NCBI RefSeq assembly: GCF_030345715.1
Contig: NZ_JAUASX010000014.1
Span: 1 to 64,000 of the forward strand
Origin: Solimonas sp. SE-A11
GTDB lineage: Bacteria > Pseudomonadota > Gammaproteobacteria > Nevskiales > Nevskiaceae
Reading direction: 5' to 3'
Length of the DNA: 64,000 nt
The notes under the pieces are model-generated. The model saw only the letters and a program-made list of their open reading frames with translations, was not told the DNA's origin and made no database searches. The position numbers and the translations under genes are program-made. How positions within the stretch are numbered: position 1 is the stretch's first letter; each line of letters starts with the position of its first letter. This document shows positions 47,218 to 56,621 of this stretch, piece after piece.

Positions 47218-47841
47218 ATGCGCGTTCATGTACTGACCGATACTCCGCCCGAACCGGGCGTACTGCGCCCGGCCCTCGTGCTGCTCCTGCTGATGACGCT
47301 GTTGCTGGGGCTGATCTACCCGCTGGCTGTGTCCGGCATCGGGCAACTGCTCTTCCCTCAGCAGGCCGGCGGCAGCCTGATGCAGCGCGACGGCCGGGTG
47401 GTCGGCTCCGCGCTGCTGGGCCAGGTATTCAAGGGGCCGCAGTACTTCCAGGGACGCCCTTCGGGTGCCGGCTCGAGTGGCTACGACGCCGCCTCGTCCA
47501 GCGGATCCAACTACGGCCCCACGTCCAAGGCGCTGATGGAGCGCATCGCCGGTGACGCGGAGCGCCTGTCCCAGGATCAGCCTGGGCAAGCCATTCCGGC
47601 CGACCTGCTGACCGCCTCCGGTAGTGGCCTGGACCCGCACATCAGCCCGGCCGCGGCGGAGTACCAGGTGGCGCGCATCGCCGCCAGCCGCGGCCTGCCG
47701 GCGGACCGGGTGCGGCTTCTGGTCCGGGAACACACCCAGGGCCGGGCCTTGGGCTTCCTGGGCGAGCCGGCAGTGAACGTGCTGACCCTGAACCTGGCCC
47801 TGGACGCTGCAGGCCGCAAGGACGCGACCGGCAGCCCCTGA
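47218..47841 (+). CDS. kdpC: K+-transporting ATPase subunit KdpC
   Basis: A 207-residue subunit with one N-terminal membrane helix (LVLLLLMTLLLGLIYPLAV) and a periplasmic domain with GSALLGQVFKGPQYFQGRPS, SGSNYGPTSKAL, and DPHISPAAAEYQVARIAASRGL. It helps assemble the pump and may raise K+ affinity. It lies 12 bases after kdpB. Confidence 0.96.
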   Translation: MRVHVLTDTPPEPGVLRPALVLLLLMTLLLGLIYPLAVSGIGQLLFPQQAGGSLMQRDGRVVGSALLGQVFKGPQYFQGRPSGAGSSGYDAASSSGSNYGPTSKALMERIAGDAERLSQDQPGQAIPADLLTASGSGLDPHISPAAAEYQVARIAASRGLPADRVRLLVREHTQGRALGFLGEPAVNVLTLNLALDAAGRKDATGSP

Positions 47842-47904
47842 GCCCTTCTGGCCGGCTGCAGCGCGCCCGTTCCGTGGGTGCGCCGCTTTTGTTGGCGGAG
47901 TGCA

Positions 47905-47916
47905 TAGAATGAGCCG
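47905..47916 (+). promoter_or_regulatory. Possible internal kdpDE promoter with leaderless start
   Basis: TAGAAT (47905-47910) is followed after six bases by the kdpD ATG, the same spacing as at smpB. Only GAG could act as a weak ribosome site. No clear -35. Confidence 0.3.
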
Positions 47917-50604
47917 ATGACCAGCACCGTCCCCACCGAGCCGCACCGCCCCTCGCCGGAGGTGCTGCTGGAGCGCGCGCAACGCGAGCAGCGCGGCAAG
48001 CTGAAGGTCTTCCTCGGTGCCGCGCCGGGCGTGGGCAAGACCTACGAAATGCTGTCGTCCGCGCGCAAGAAGCAGCGCGACGGCATCGACGTGGTGATCG
48101 GCATCGTCGAGACTCATGGCCGGCGGGAGACCCTGGCGCTGGTGGAGGGCCTGCCCCTGGTCCCGCGCCGCCGGGTGCCCTACGAGGGACGCGAGCTGGA
48201 GGAGATGGATCTCGACGCCATCCTCGCGCGCCGGCCACAGCTGGTGCTGGTGGACGAGCTGGCGCATACCAACGCGCCGGGCAGCCGGCACCCCAAGCGC
48301 TATCTCGACGTGCAGGAGCTGCTGACCGCCGGCATCGACGTCTGGTCCACCCTCAATATCCAGCACCTGGAAAGCCTCAACGACGTCGTCGCCAGCATCA
48401 CCCGGGTGCGCGTGCGCGAGACCGTGCCGGACGCGATCCTCGACCTGGCCGACGAACTCGAGGTCATCGACATCACGCCGGCGGAGCTGATCGAGCGTCT
48501 GCGCGAGGGCAAGGTCTACCAGGGCGATGCCGGCGAGCGGGCGCTGCAGGGCTACTTCAACACCGGCAACCTCACCGCATTGCGCGAGCTGGCACTGCGC
48601 CGCACCGCCGAGCAGGTGGACGGGCAGTTGCGCCAGCATCGCCGTACCCATGGCATCGAGGAGGTCTGGCCGGCCGGCGACCGCGTGCTGGTCTGCGTCA
48701 ACGAATCCCCCGGCTCGCAGGCGCTGGTGCGCCACGCCAAGCGCCTCGCTGACCGCCTGGATGCCCCCTGGACAGCGCTGTACCTGGAGACCGCGCGCAG
48801 CCTGCAGCTGGACGAGGCGCAACGCGACCAGGTGGCCGAAAACCTGCGCCTGGCCGAGCGTCTCGACGGCAATGCCCTGTCGATCGCCGGCAGCAGCGAT
48901 ATCGCCGGCGACCTGCTGGCCTATGCGCGCGAGCACAACATCACGCACATCGTCAGCGGCAAGTCGCGGCGCAGCCGCTGGTTCGAACTGCTGCACGGCT
49001 CGGTGGTGGACCAGTTGGTGCGGCGCGCGCGCAACATCTCGATCCACGTGGTGGCGGACCCGCAGGCGGACAGCCGTCGCCCCGCGCGCCATCGCGGCGG
49101 CACCGAGGGGTGGAACCTGCAGGCGCTGTTGCCGGTGAGCCTGCTGGTGGCGGCGGCAACGGCCCTGGGCTGGTCGCTGCATGCCGTGACGCAGGTGCAC
49201 AACGTGGCCCTGATCTTCCTGGCGGCAGTGATGCTCAGCGCCACCCGCTACGGCATGGTGCCCAGCCTCTACGCGGCCCTGGCCAGTTCCGCCGCCTACA
49301 ACTTCTTCTTCCTGGGGCCGCGCTACACCTTCACGGTCGGCGATCCGGCCAACGTGCTGTCTCTGGTGTTCTTCATCGCGGTATCGGTGGTGGTGAGCCA
49401 GCTCATGGCACGGCTGCGCCAGCAGGGCCTGGCGACCCGCGAGCAGGCCTACGACAACGCCGAGCTGCTCAACTTCACGCGCCGCCTGGCCGGCCTGCGC
49501 AAGCTGGAGGACCTGCTGGCGGTCACCTCCGGCCAGGTCGCTCGCATCCTGGACCTGCAAGGCCTGCTGCTGCTGCCGGACGAGGACGGCAAGCGCCTGC
49601 GCGCCGAAGGCGGCCTGGACGACAAGGACCTGGCGGCGGCGCAGTGGTGCTTCGAGAAGGGCGAGGCCACCGGCCATGGTGCCGATACCCTGCCCGGCGC
49701 CAGCCGCCTGTGGCTGCCGCTGCGCACGCCCTCCGGCATCGTCGGCGTGCTGGGTGCACAGCGCGACGGCGGCAGCACCCTGCTGCAGCCCTCGGAGCGC
49801 CGCATGCTCGACACCATCGCGGACCTGGCAGCCATCACGGTGGAGCGTATCCGCCTGGCCAGGCAGATCGACCAGGCACGCATGCTGGCGGAGACCGAGC
49901 AGCTGCGCTCGGCGCTGCTGACCTCCATCTCGCACGACCTGCGTACGCCGCTGGCCAGCATCATGGGCTCCATTTCCTCGTTGCGCTCCTACGGTGCGAT
50001 GTACGACGAGGCACAGCGCGAGGAACTGCTGACCACCGCCCAGGACGAGACCGAGCGCATGCACCGCTTCGTCGGCAACCTTCTGGACATGACGCGGCTC
50101 GACGCCGGCGCCCTGCAGCCGCGGCGCGAAAGCTGCGACCTGCAGGAGATCGTCGGCTCGGCCCTGCAGCGCACGGCGCGCCTGCTGGAGCGGCACACGG
50201 TCACCACCGCCTATGCGCCGGACCTGCCGATGCTGACGCTGGATTTCGTGCTGATGGAGCAGGTACTGGTGAACCTGCTGGAGAACGCCGGCAAGTACGC
50301 GCCCGAGGGCTCGCGCATCGAGATCTCCGCGCAGAGGCACCGCTACGCCGTGTCGGTGGAGGTGCGCGACGAGGGCACGGGCATCCCGGAGGCCGACCTG
50401 CAGCGCATCTTCGACCCCTTCTTTCGCATCCGCGGCGGCGACCGCCAGCGCGCCGGCATCGGCCTGGGCCTGGCGGTCTGCCGCGGCTTCGTCGACGCCA
50501 TGGGCGGGCGCATTCGCGCACGCAACCGGCGCGAGCGCAGCGGCAGCGTGTTCGAGATCGAGCTGCCATCCTCGCTGTTCGTGACACCGACGGAGACCTT
50601 GTGA
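47917..50604 (+). CDS. kdpD: Osmosensitive K+ channel histidine kinase KdpD
   Basis: An 895-residue sensor kinase that responds to low K+ and turgor. The KdpD domain has Walker A GAAPGVGKTYEML near residue 35 and DELAHTNAPGSRHPKRYLDV. A USP-like domain follows, then four membrane helices (about 405-500), a GAF-like part, and the kinase core with SISHDLRTPLASIMG (His near 671) and G boxes (GIGLGLAVCRGFV). Length is normal. Its stop overlaps the kdpE start. Confidence 0.97.
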   Translation: MTSTVPTEPHRPSPEVLLERAQREQRGKLKVFLGAAPGVGKTYEMLSSARKKQRDGIDVVIGIVETHGRRETLALVEGLPLVPRRRVPYEGRELEEMDLDAILARRPQLVLVDELAHTNAPGSRHPKRYLDVQELLTAGIDVWSTLNIQHLESLNDVVASITRVRVRETVPDAILDLADELEVIDITPAELIERLREGKVYQGDAGERALQGYFNTGNLTALRELALRRTAEQVDGQLRQHRRTHGIEEVWPAGDRVLVCVNESPGSQALVRHAKRLADRLDAPWTALYLETARSLQLDEAQRDQVAENLRLAERLDGNALSIAGSSDIAGDLLAYAREHNITHIVSGKSRRSRWFELLHGSVVDQLVRRARNISIHVVADPQADSRRPARHRGGTEGWNLQALLPVSLLVAAATALGWSLHAVTQVHNVALIFLAAVMLSATRYGMVPSLYAALASSAAYNFFFLGPRYTFTVGDPANVLSLVFFIAVSVVVSQLMARLRQQGLATREQAYDNAELLNFTRRLAGLRKLEDLLAVTSGQVARILDLQGLLLLPDEDGKRLRAEGGLDDKDLAAAQWCFEKGEATGHGADTLPGASRLWLPLRTPSGIVGVLGAQRDGGSTLLQPSERRMLDTIADLAAITVERIRLARQIDQARMLAETEQLRSALLTSISHDLRTPLASIMGSISSLRSYGAMYDEAQREELLTTAQDETERMHRFVGNLLDMTRLDAGALQPRRESCDLQEIVGSALQRTARLLERHTVTTAYAPDLPMLTLDFVLMEQVLVNLLENAGKYAPEGSRIEISAQRHRYAVSVEVRDEGTGIPEADLQRIFDPFFRIRGGDRQRAGIGLGLAVCRGFVDAMGGRIRARNRRERSGSVFEIELPSSLFVTPTETL

Positions 50605-51293
50605 TGGATGCCGGCAAGATCCTGGTGGTGGACGACGAGGTGCCGATCCGGCGCCTGCTGCGCACCACGCTCGGCGCGCATCGCTTCGAGGTGCTGGAAG
50701 CCGGCAACGCCGCGCACGCGCTGCAGGCAGTGCGCGAGCAGCGGCCCGACCTGGTGCTGCTGGACCTGGGCCTGCCCGACCGCGATGGCCTGGACCTGCT
50801 GCGCGATATCCGCGGCCTGTCGCCGGTACCGGTGATCGTGCTCAGCAGCCGCGACGGCGAGACCGGCAAGGTTCAGGCGCTGGATGAAGGCGCCGACGAC
50901 TACGTCACCAAGCCCTTCGGGGCCAAGGAGCTGATGGCGCGCATCCGTGCCGCGCTGCGCCATCGCCTGCAGCAGCAGGGTGCCCGGCCGGTCTACCGCA
51001 ACGGCCGCCTGGCGGTGGACCTGGTGCGGCGCCAGGTGCTGCTGGACGGAGCGGAGCTGCATCTGTCGCCCAAGGAATACGAGATCCTGCAGCAGCTGGT
51101 CCTGCACGCCGGCAAAGTGTTGACTCATCGCCACCTGCTGCGGGCCGTCTGGGGCAGCGAGCTGGAGGCCGACGTGCAGTACCTGAGGGTGTACATCCGC
51201 CAGCTGCGCGCCAAGCTGGAGCCCGATCCGGAGCGCCCCAGCTTGATCGTGACCGAGCCGGGCGTCGGCTATCGCCTCCGGGAATCGCAATAA
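50604..51293 (+). CDS. kdpE: Response regulator KdpE
   Basis: A 229-residue OmpR-type regulator that activates kdpFABC. The receiver has the acidic pair near residues 10-11, the phospho-acceptor Asp54 (LLDLGLPDRDG) and Lys in VTKPFGAKEL. The winged helix ends with VEADVQYLRVYIRQLRAKLE and GVGYRL. It starts inside the kdpD stop (GTGATG). Its operator may be the 31-bp element before the kdp genes. Confidence 0.95.
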   Translation: MDAGKILVVDDEVPIRRLLRTTLGAHRFEVLEAGNAAHALQAVREQRPDLVLLDLGLPDRDGLDLLRDIRGLSPVPVIVLSSRDGETGKVQALDEGADDYVTKPFGAKELMARIRAALRHRLQQQGARPVYRNGRLAVDLVRRQVLLDGAELHLSPKEYEILQQLVLHAGKVLTHRHLLRAVWGSELEADVQYLRVYIRQLRAKLEPDPERPSLIVTEPGVGYRLRESQ

Positions 51294-51368
51294 GGACAGG
51301 TCGCAAAGCTTGCTAAGCTTGGGAAATCCGCTCAGCCGCACCCAAGCCCGACCCCCGACCCACCCCAG

Positions 51369-52436
51369 ATGATCCTCCGTCGCTTCCCGACGCTGCTGCT
51401 GCTGTCCTGCCTGAGCCTTTCCGCCTGCGACAAGGCCCAGGGGGGAAAGCAGGGCGCCGCCAAGGCCGCCAAGCCACCCGTGGCCGTGGAATCCGCAGCC
51501 GTGACCACAGCAACGCTGTCGCAGGAAATCGTGGCCGTGGGCAGCGTCCGCTCCGACGAGTCGGTGACGCTGAGCCCCGAGATCGCCGGCAGGATTTCCC
51601 GAGTCGGCTTCGAGGAGGGCCGGCCGGTCACCCGCGGCCAGGTCCTGTTCGAATTGGATGCCGCCGTGCACCGCGCCCAGGTCGGCCAGGCCACTGCCGA
51701 GTACACGCTGGCGCAGCGCAACTACCAGCGTGGCCTGGAACTGTTCGAGCGCAAGCTGATCAGCCAGCAGGAACGTGACACCCTGGCCTCGGCCCAGGAG
51801 GCCGCCGCGGCCAGCCTGGCGCTGGCCCAGGCCCAGCTCGCCAAGACCCTCATCACCGCCCCCTTCTCCGGCGTTGCCGGCCTGCGCCAGGTCAGCCCCG
51901 GCGATTACGTGAATCCCGGACAGGCCCTGGTCAACCTGGAGGCCATGTCCAGCGTCAAGATCGATTTCCGCGTGCCGGAGCTGGCCTTGCCGCAACTGTC
52001 CACGGGGCAGCCTCTCGATATCGAGTTCGACGCCTGGCCCGGAGAGCGCTTCCGCGGCGAGGTCTATGCCATCGAGCCGCGTGTCGCCGACACCACGCGC
52101 TCGGTGGGCCTGCGTGCAAGGCTGGCCAATGCCGAAGGACGCCTGCGACCGGGCCTGTTCGCCCGCATCCGGTTGCAGACCGGAGCCCGCGAGCAGGTGA
52201 TCGTGGTGCCGGAACAGGCCGTGTTCCCCCGCGGCGAGCAGCAGTTCGTCTACGTCATCGCGGATGGGCTTGCCCGGGAGCGCGAGATCAAGCTGGGCCA
52301 GCGTCAGGCCGGCCGTGCCGAGGTCACCTCCGGGCTGAAGGCCGGCGAAACCATCGTCACCTCGGGTCTGCAGAAGGTCTCCAACGGGGCCAGCGTGGTG
52401 TCCGCCCGCCAGGACCAGGCCTCGCCGCCGCCCTGA
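51369..52436 (+). CDS. RND efflux membrane-fusion lipoprotein
   Basis: A 355-residue periplasmic adaptor. The lipobox is LSLSAC (Cys20). The lipoyl/barrel-sandwich halves flank a helical hairpin (LAQRNYQRGLELFERKLISQQERD). Visible motifs are GRISRVGFEEGRPVTRGQVLFELD and ITAPFSGVAGLRQVSPGDYV. It links a pump to an outer-membrane channel. The next gene encodes an MMPL-type transporter, not a normal HAE-1 pump; the orphan pump at 30820 is the better match by family. No channel gene is present. Confidence 0.88.
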   Translation: MILRRFPTLLLLSCLSLSACDKAQGGKQGAAKAAKPPVAVESAAVTTATLSQEIVAVGSVRSDESVTLSPEIAGRISRVGFEEGRPVTRGQVLFELDAAVHRAQVGQATAEYTLAQRNYQRGLELFERKLISQQERDTLASAQEAAAASLALAQAQLAKTLITAPFSGVAGLRQVSPGDYVNPGQALVNLEAMSSVKIDFRVPELALPQLSTGQPLDIEFDAWPGERFRGEVYAIEPRVADTTRSVGLRARLANAEGRLRPGLFARIRLQTGAREQVIVVPEQAVFPRGEQQFVYVIADGLAREREIKLGQRQAGRAEVTSGLKAGETIVTSGLQKVSNGASVVSARQDQASPPP

Positions 52437-52562
52437 AGCAGGCCCGGCGCTTGAGCCTGCCCGCCTCCGTGACCACAATAAGATCCTGAATCCGGGAACG
52501 AACCCGGACCCGGCCGCCACGATTCCACCAGAACGGCGGCAGAAGCATTGTGGAGGAGCCCG

Positions 52563-55178
52563 GTGGCAATCACTGCCGATTCGATACTGCGGTTCTTCAT
52601 CGCTCTGGTATACGGCCGGCGGCGCCTCACCTTCGTCGCGTTGATCGCCATCACGGTGGGCATGGCCATCTCGGCGATGAACCTCAAGCCCGACGCCGGC
52701 TTCGAGAAGCAGATTCCGCTGGAACACCCCTACATGAAGGTGTTCAAGCAATACGAGCAGGCCTTCGGCGGCGCCAACCTGATCTCTATCGCGCTGATCC
52801 GCAAGAATCCGGCCGACGGACAGGGCATCTACGAGGCGCGCTTCCTGGAGCACCTGCGCCGCATTACCGACGACGTGTTCTTCCTGCCCGGGGTCGATCG
52901 CTCGCGCGTGTCCTCGCTGTTCACGCCAGGCGTGCGCTACATCGAGGTGGTGGAAGGCGGCTTCGGCTCCGGCGACGTGGTGCCGCGCAACTACCAGCCG
53001 ACACCGGAAACGCTGCAGTTGATCCGCGGCAACGTGGCCAAGGCCGGCGTCATCGGCCGCCTGGTCTCGGCCGACCAGAACGGCGCCATGATCGTCGGCG
53101 AACTGCTGGAGCACGACCCGGCTACCGGCGAGAAGCTGGACTACCGCTGGGTGGCGCGCGAGCTGGAACGCATCCGCGGCCGCTACGCCAGCCCGCAGCG
53201 CTGGGAGTGGGTGGCGCAGCGCGACATCGAGGGCTACAAAGCCGGCGAGGTCGTGTCCACCCGCTACTCCTCGCCTCCCTGGACCCCGGGTTTTTTCCAG
53301 ATCAACGCCGACCGTGAGCGGGCCGACGAGTCCTTGCGCACCGTCAAGCGCAGCGAGCTGACCCTGCGCCAATCTGCCAACCCGGACTACGATCCCAGCT
53401 TCACCATCCACATCATCGGCTTCGCCAAGGTGGTGGGCGACGTCACCGACGCCAGCCTGGAGGTGGTGGGCTTCTTCTTCGTGGCGCTGGTGCTGACCAT
53501 GCTGCTGCTGTGGGCCTTCTGCGGTTCCTGGCGGCTGTCGCTGCTGCCGCTGTCCGCCGCCGTCACGGCCGTCATCTGGGAGCTGGGCCTGCTGCACCTG
53601 GCCGGATTCGGCCTGGACCCCTTCGCGATCCTGGTGCCCTTCCTGATCCTGTCGATCGGCGTGTCCCATGGCGTGCAGTACATCAACGGCTGGGGCAACG
53701 AGGTGGCGGTCAACCAGCGTGATCCGCTGGAGGCCAGCATCGAGACCTTCCGCCGCCTGTTCATCCCCGGCACGGTCGCGATCCTGACCAACGTCATCGG
53801 CTTCGCCACGCTGGCCTTCATCAACATCGAGATCGTGCGCGAGATGGCGATCAACGCGGCGCTGGGCATGGCCGCCGTGATCGTCACCAACAAGGTGATG
53901 CTGCCGATCGTGCTGACCTGGGTGTCGCTGCCGGACGTGGAGCAGTTCCGCCAGCGCCAACAGCGGCGCGCGGAACTCGGCGACCGGCTGTGGCGCAAGC
54001 TGGCCCGTTTTGCCGAGCGCAAGTTCGCGATCCCCACTATCGGCATCGCCCTGGTGTCGCTGGCCTGGGCGATCTGGATGTACCCGCAGCTGACCATCGG
54101 CGACCAGCAGGTTGGCGTGCCGGAACTGAAACCCGACGGCCGCTACAACCGCGATTCGCAGGCCATCGTCTCCAACTTCGCCATCGGCGTGGACCTGCTC
54201 AAGGTACTGGCGGTGGCCGGCGAATATGGCTGCGTCATGCCGGATAAGATGGAGGCCATCGACCGCTTCGCTTGGCACATGCAGAACACCGAGGGTGTGC
54301 AGTCAGTGCTGGCACTGCCGCAGCTCGCGCGCATGATCCGCGGCGCCTGGTTCGAGGACGCTCCCAAGTGGCGCGTGCTGCCGCGCAACCAGGAGGGCTT
54401 CGGCAACGTCGCCGGCATGGTGCCCTCCTCGCTGGGGCTCAACAATCCCGACTGCAGCGTGATGCCGGTGCTGATCTTCACGCGCGATCACCGCGCCGAG
54501 ACGATCCAGCGCATCGTCGACGCCACCAAGGCCTTTGATGAAGCCAACCGCGACAGCGGCGTAGAGTTCAAGCTGGCGTCCGGCAACGTCGGCGTGATGG
54601 CCGCCACCAACGAGGAGATCCGCGCCCGCGAGATCGTGGTGATCGTCTGGGTGCACCTGACCCTGCTGATCTTCGTCTGGATCTCCTTCCGCTCGCTGGC
54701 CAGCGTCATCTGCATCATCGGCCCGCTGGTGCTGTGCTCGCTGCTGACCTACGGCGGCATGGCCACCATCGGCATCGGCATGAAATCCGCCACCCTGCCG
54801 GTGGCGGCATTCGGTGTCGGCATCGGCGTGGACGACGGCATCTACCTGTGGAGCGTGCTAGCGGCGATGCTGGCCAGCGGCCTGCCGCTGCGCCAGGCCT
54901 ACCTGGAGGCGCTGCGGCATACCGGCAAGGCGGTGATATTCACCTCGCTGTCGCTGATCATCGCGGTGGTCACCTGGCTGTTCTCCGACCTGCAGTTCCA
55001 GCACGACATGGGCCTGCTGCTGCTGTTCATGTTCACCACCAACCTGTTCGGCGCCATCCTGCTGCTGCCGGCGCTGGCCTGGGCCGTCCTGCGGCAGGAA
55101 AGACAAGAACCTTCGGCCGGCGGCACAATCGAAGAAGAAACAGCGCCCGCGCACGGCCGAGGAGGCCAGACGCCATGA
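52563..55178 (+). CDS. MMPL/RND-superfamily lipid-type transporter
   Basis: An 871-residue protein with the two-times-six-helix plan of MMPL and hopanoid-type RND exporters (first loop FEKQIPLEHPYMKVFKQYEQAFGGANLISI). Helix blocks lie near residues 295-460 and 690-860. The start GTG at 52563 has GGAGGA six bases ahead; the longer frame has none. Its stop overlaps the start of the DUF1329 gene by four bases, a pairing known in several gammaproteobacteria. Substrate is probably a lipid or sterol-like molecule, by inference. Confidence 0.85.
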   Translation: MAITADSILRFFIALVYGRRRLTFVALIAITVGMAISAMNLKPDAGFEKQIPLEHPYMKVFKQYEQAFGGANLISIALIRKNPADGQGIYEARFLEHLRRITDDVFFLPGVDRSRVSSLFTPGVRYIEVVEGGFGSGDVVPRNYQPTPETLQLIRGNVAKAGVIGRLVSADQNGAMIVGELLEHDPATGEKLDYRWVARELERIRGRYASPQRWEWVAQRDIEGYKAGEVVSTRYSSPPWTPGFFQINADRERADESLRTVKRSELTLRQSANPDYDPSFTIHIIGFAKVVGDVTDASLEVVGFFFVALVLTMLLLWAFCGSWRLSLLPLSAAVTAVIWELGLLHLAGFGLDPFAILVPFLILSIGVSHGVQYINGWGNEVAVNQRDPLEASIETFRRLFIPGTVAILTNVIGFATLAFINIEIVREMAINAALGMAAVIVTNKVMLPIVLTWVSLPDVEQFRQRQQRRAELGDRLWRKLARFAERKFAIPTIGIALVSLAWAIWMYPQLTIGDQQVGVPELKPDGRYNRDSQAIVSNFAIGVDLLKVLAVAGEYGCVMPDKMEAIDRFAWHMQNTEGVQSVLALPQLARMIRGAWFEDAPKWRVLPRNQEGFGNVAGMVPSSLGLNNPDCSVMPVLIFTRDHRAETIQRIVDATKAFDEANRDSGVEFKLASGNVGVMAATNEEIRAREIVVIVWVHLTLLIFVWISFRSLASVICIIGPLVLCSLLTYGGMATIGIGMKSATLPVAAFGVGIGVDDGIYLWSVLAAMLASGLPLRQAYLEALRHTGKAVIFTSLSLIIAVVTWLFSDLQFQHDMGLLLLFMFTTNLFGAILLLPALAWAVLRQERQEPSAGGTIEEETAPAHGRGGQTP

Positions 55179-56524
55179 AGAGAAGCCCGATCATCGCCCT
55201 CGCCGCCCTGCTGGCAGCATTCGCCCTGCCCGCGCAGGCCAAGGTCAGCGCGGCCGAGGCGGCCAAGCTGGGCAAGGAACTGACGCCGATGGGTGCGGAG
55301 GCCGCCGGAAACGCCGCCGGCACCATCCCCGCCTGGGACGGCGGCCTGCCGCAGAATCCCATGCCCCGTGGCAGCAATCCCTACACCGCCGACAAGCCGC
55401 TGTACACCATCACGGCCAAGAACGTCGAGCAGTACAAGGACCAGCTGACCGAGGGCCACCGTCAGTTGTTCAAGACCTTCCCGTCCAGCTACAAGATGCT
55501 GGTCTACCCCACCCGGCGCAGCGCCAGCTACCCGGCCTGGTTCTACGAGGCGACCAAGAGGAACGCCACCACGGTGGAGCTGAACAACAACGGCTACGGT
55601 TTCTGCTGCACCACCCAGGGCTACCCGTTCCCGATCCCCAAGAACGGCACCGAGGTGATGTGGAACCACATCCTGCGCTACAACACCAAGGGCTTCCGCG
55701 GCTTCCTCAACATGGCCGCGACCAATGCCGATGGCTCCTACGTGGTGGAGCGCGATTACCTGGAACTGAGCTTCGTCTATAACAACCCCAAGACCACCGC
55801 GGACACGCTCAAGGGCATGAACGTCTACGCCCTGACCAAGGTGGTGTCGCCGCCCAACAAGGCCGGCGAGGCGCATCTGCTGCACGTGCCGCTGGACCGC
55901 ATCAAGGACCAGACCGGCGTCTGGGTCTACAACAACAGCGTCGGCCGCGCGCGCCGTATCGGCGAGGTGGGCTATGACAACCCGCTGTTCGACGGCCTGA
56001 TGACGCACGACCAGATCGACATGTTCAACGGTCCGCTGGACCGCTACACGATCAAGCTCCTGGGCAAGAAGGAGATGATCATCCCCTACAACAGCTACAA
56101 GCTCTACGACCCGGCGGTGAAGTACAAGGACATCGTCGGCAAGGGCCACATCAACCAGGACCTCGCGCGCTACGAGCTGCACCGGGTCTGGGTGATCGAG
56201 GCCGAGGTCAAGGCCGGCTTCGCCCACCGCTACAAGAAGCGCACCTTCTACCTCGACGAGGATTCCTGGATCGTCCACGCCCAGGACATCTATGACGAGC
56301 GCAACCAGTTCTGGCGCACGGCGGAGTCGCACTCCATCGCCTTTGCCAACGTGCCGGTGGTGGTCAACGGAGTGCAGGTGCACTACGACCTGCAGTCGCG
56401 CCGCTACGTCGCCACCAACCTCACCAATGAGGAAAAGAAGCTGATCGAGTACGACTGGGAAGAGAGCCCCGGCTACTTCTCTCCGGCGACGTTGAAGAAG
56501 TTCGCCACCACCTCCCAGAAGTAG
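55175..56524 (+). CDS. DUF1329 protein, exported, copy 2
   Basis: A 449-residue periplasmic protein (signal peptide ending ALPAQA-KVS) of the same family as the gene at 15849. Shared landmarks are AAKLGKELTPMGAEAAGN, FPSSYKMLVYPTRRSA, YPFPIPKNGTEVMWNHILRY, DQIDMFNGPLDRYTIKLLGKKEM and GKGHINQDLARYELHRVWVI. A GGAGG site precedes the ATG at 55175, which is inside the transporter stop. It is likely the soluble partner of the transporter. Confidence 0.9.
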   Translation: MKRSPIIALAALLAAFALPAQAKVSAAEAAKLGKELTPMGAEAAGNAAGTIPAWDGGLPQNPMPRGSNPYTADKPLYTITAKNVEQYKDQLTEGHRQLFKTFPSSYKMLVYPTRRSASYPAWFYEATKRNATTVELNNNGYGFCCTTQGYPFPIPKNGTEVMWNHILRYNTKGFRGFLNMAATNADGSYVVERDYLELSFVYNNPKTTADTLKGMNVYALTKVVSPPNKAGEAHLLHVPLDRIKDQTGVWVYNNSVGRARRIGEVGYDNPLFDGLMTHDQIDMFNGPLDRYTIKLLGKKEMIIPYNSYKLYDPAVKYKDIVGKGHINQDLARYELHRVWVIEAEVKAGFAHRYKKRTFYLDEDSWIVHAQDIYDERNQFWRTAESHSIAFANVPVVVNGVQVHYDLQSRRYVATNLTNEEKKLIEYDWEESPGYFSPATLKKFATTSQK

Positions 56525-56548
56525 GCCTGCAGGACCGGATGGCGCTTC

Positions 56549-56590
56549 ATTAAGCCCGCGTTCAGCCCAACAAGTTAAGAGAGAATTCAG
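56549..56590 (+). promoter_or_regulatory. Tandem PmrA/PhoP-type binding sites
   Basis: Two 17-base sites, ATTAAG-N5-GTTCAG (56549-56565) and GTTAAG-N5-ATTCAG (56574-56590), each with the 11-base half-site period of OmpR-family dimers such as PhoP or PmrA. They lie 30-70 bases before the first gene of the operon that encodes the regulator, so autoregulation is likely. Confidence 0.65.
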
Positions 56591-56621
56591 CTTCTGTTTC
56601 ATAGGCTAGCGTCTGCCAGCC

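Noticed and set aside
45151-50340. Very long open frame antisense to kdpB, kdpC and kdpD
   Set aside because: It mirrors the genuine kdp genes; antisense frames stay open in GC-rich genes because of codon bias. Its translation is rich in Gln, His, Arg and Asp with no family likeness.
50343-54278. Long antisense frame over kdpE, the adaptor and the MMPL gene
   Set aside because: Same explanation; the plus-strand genes show clear motifs.
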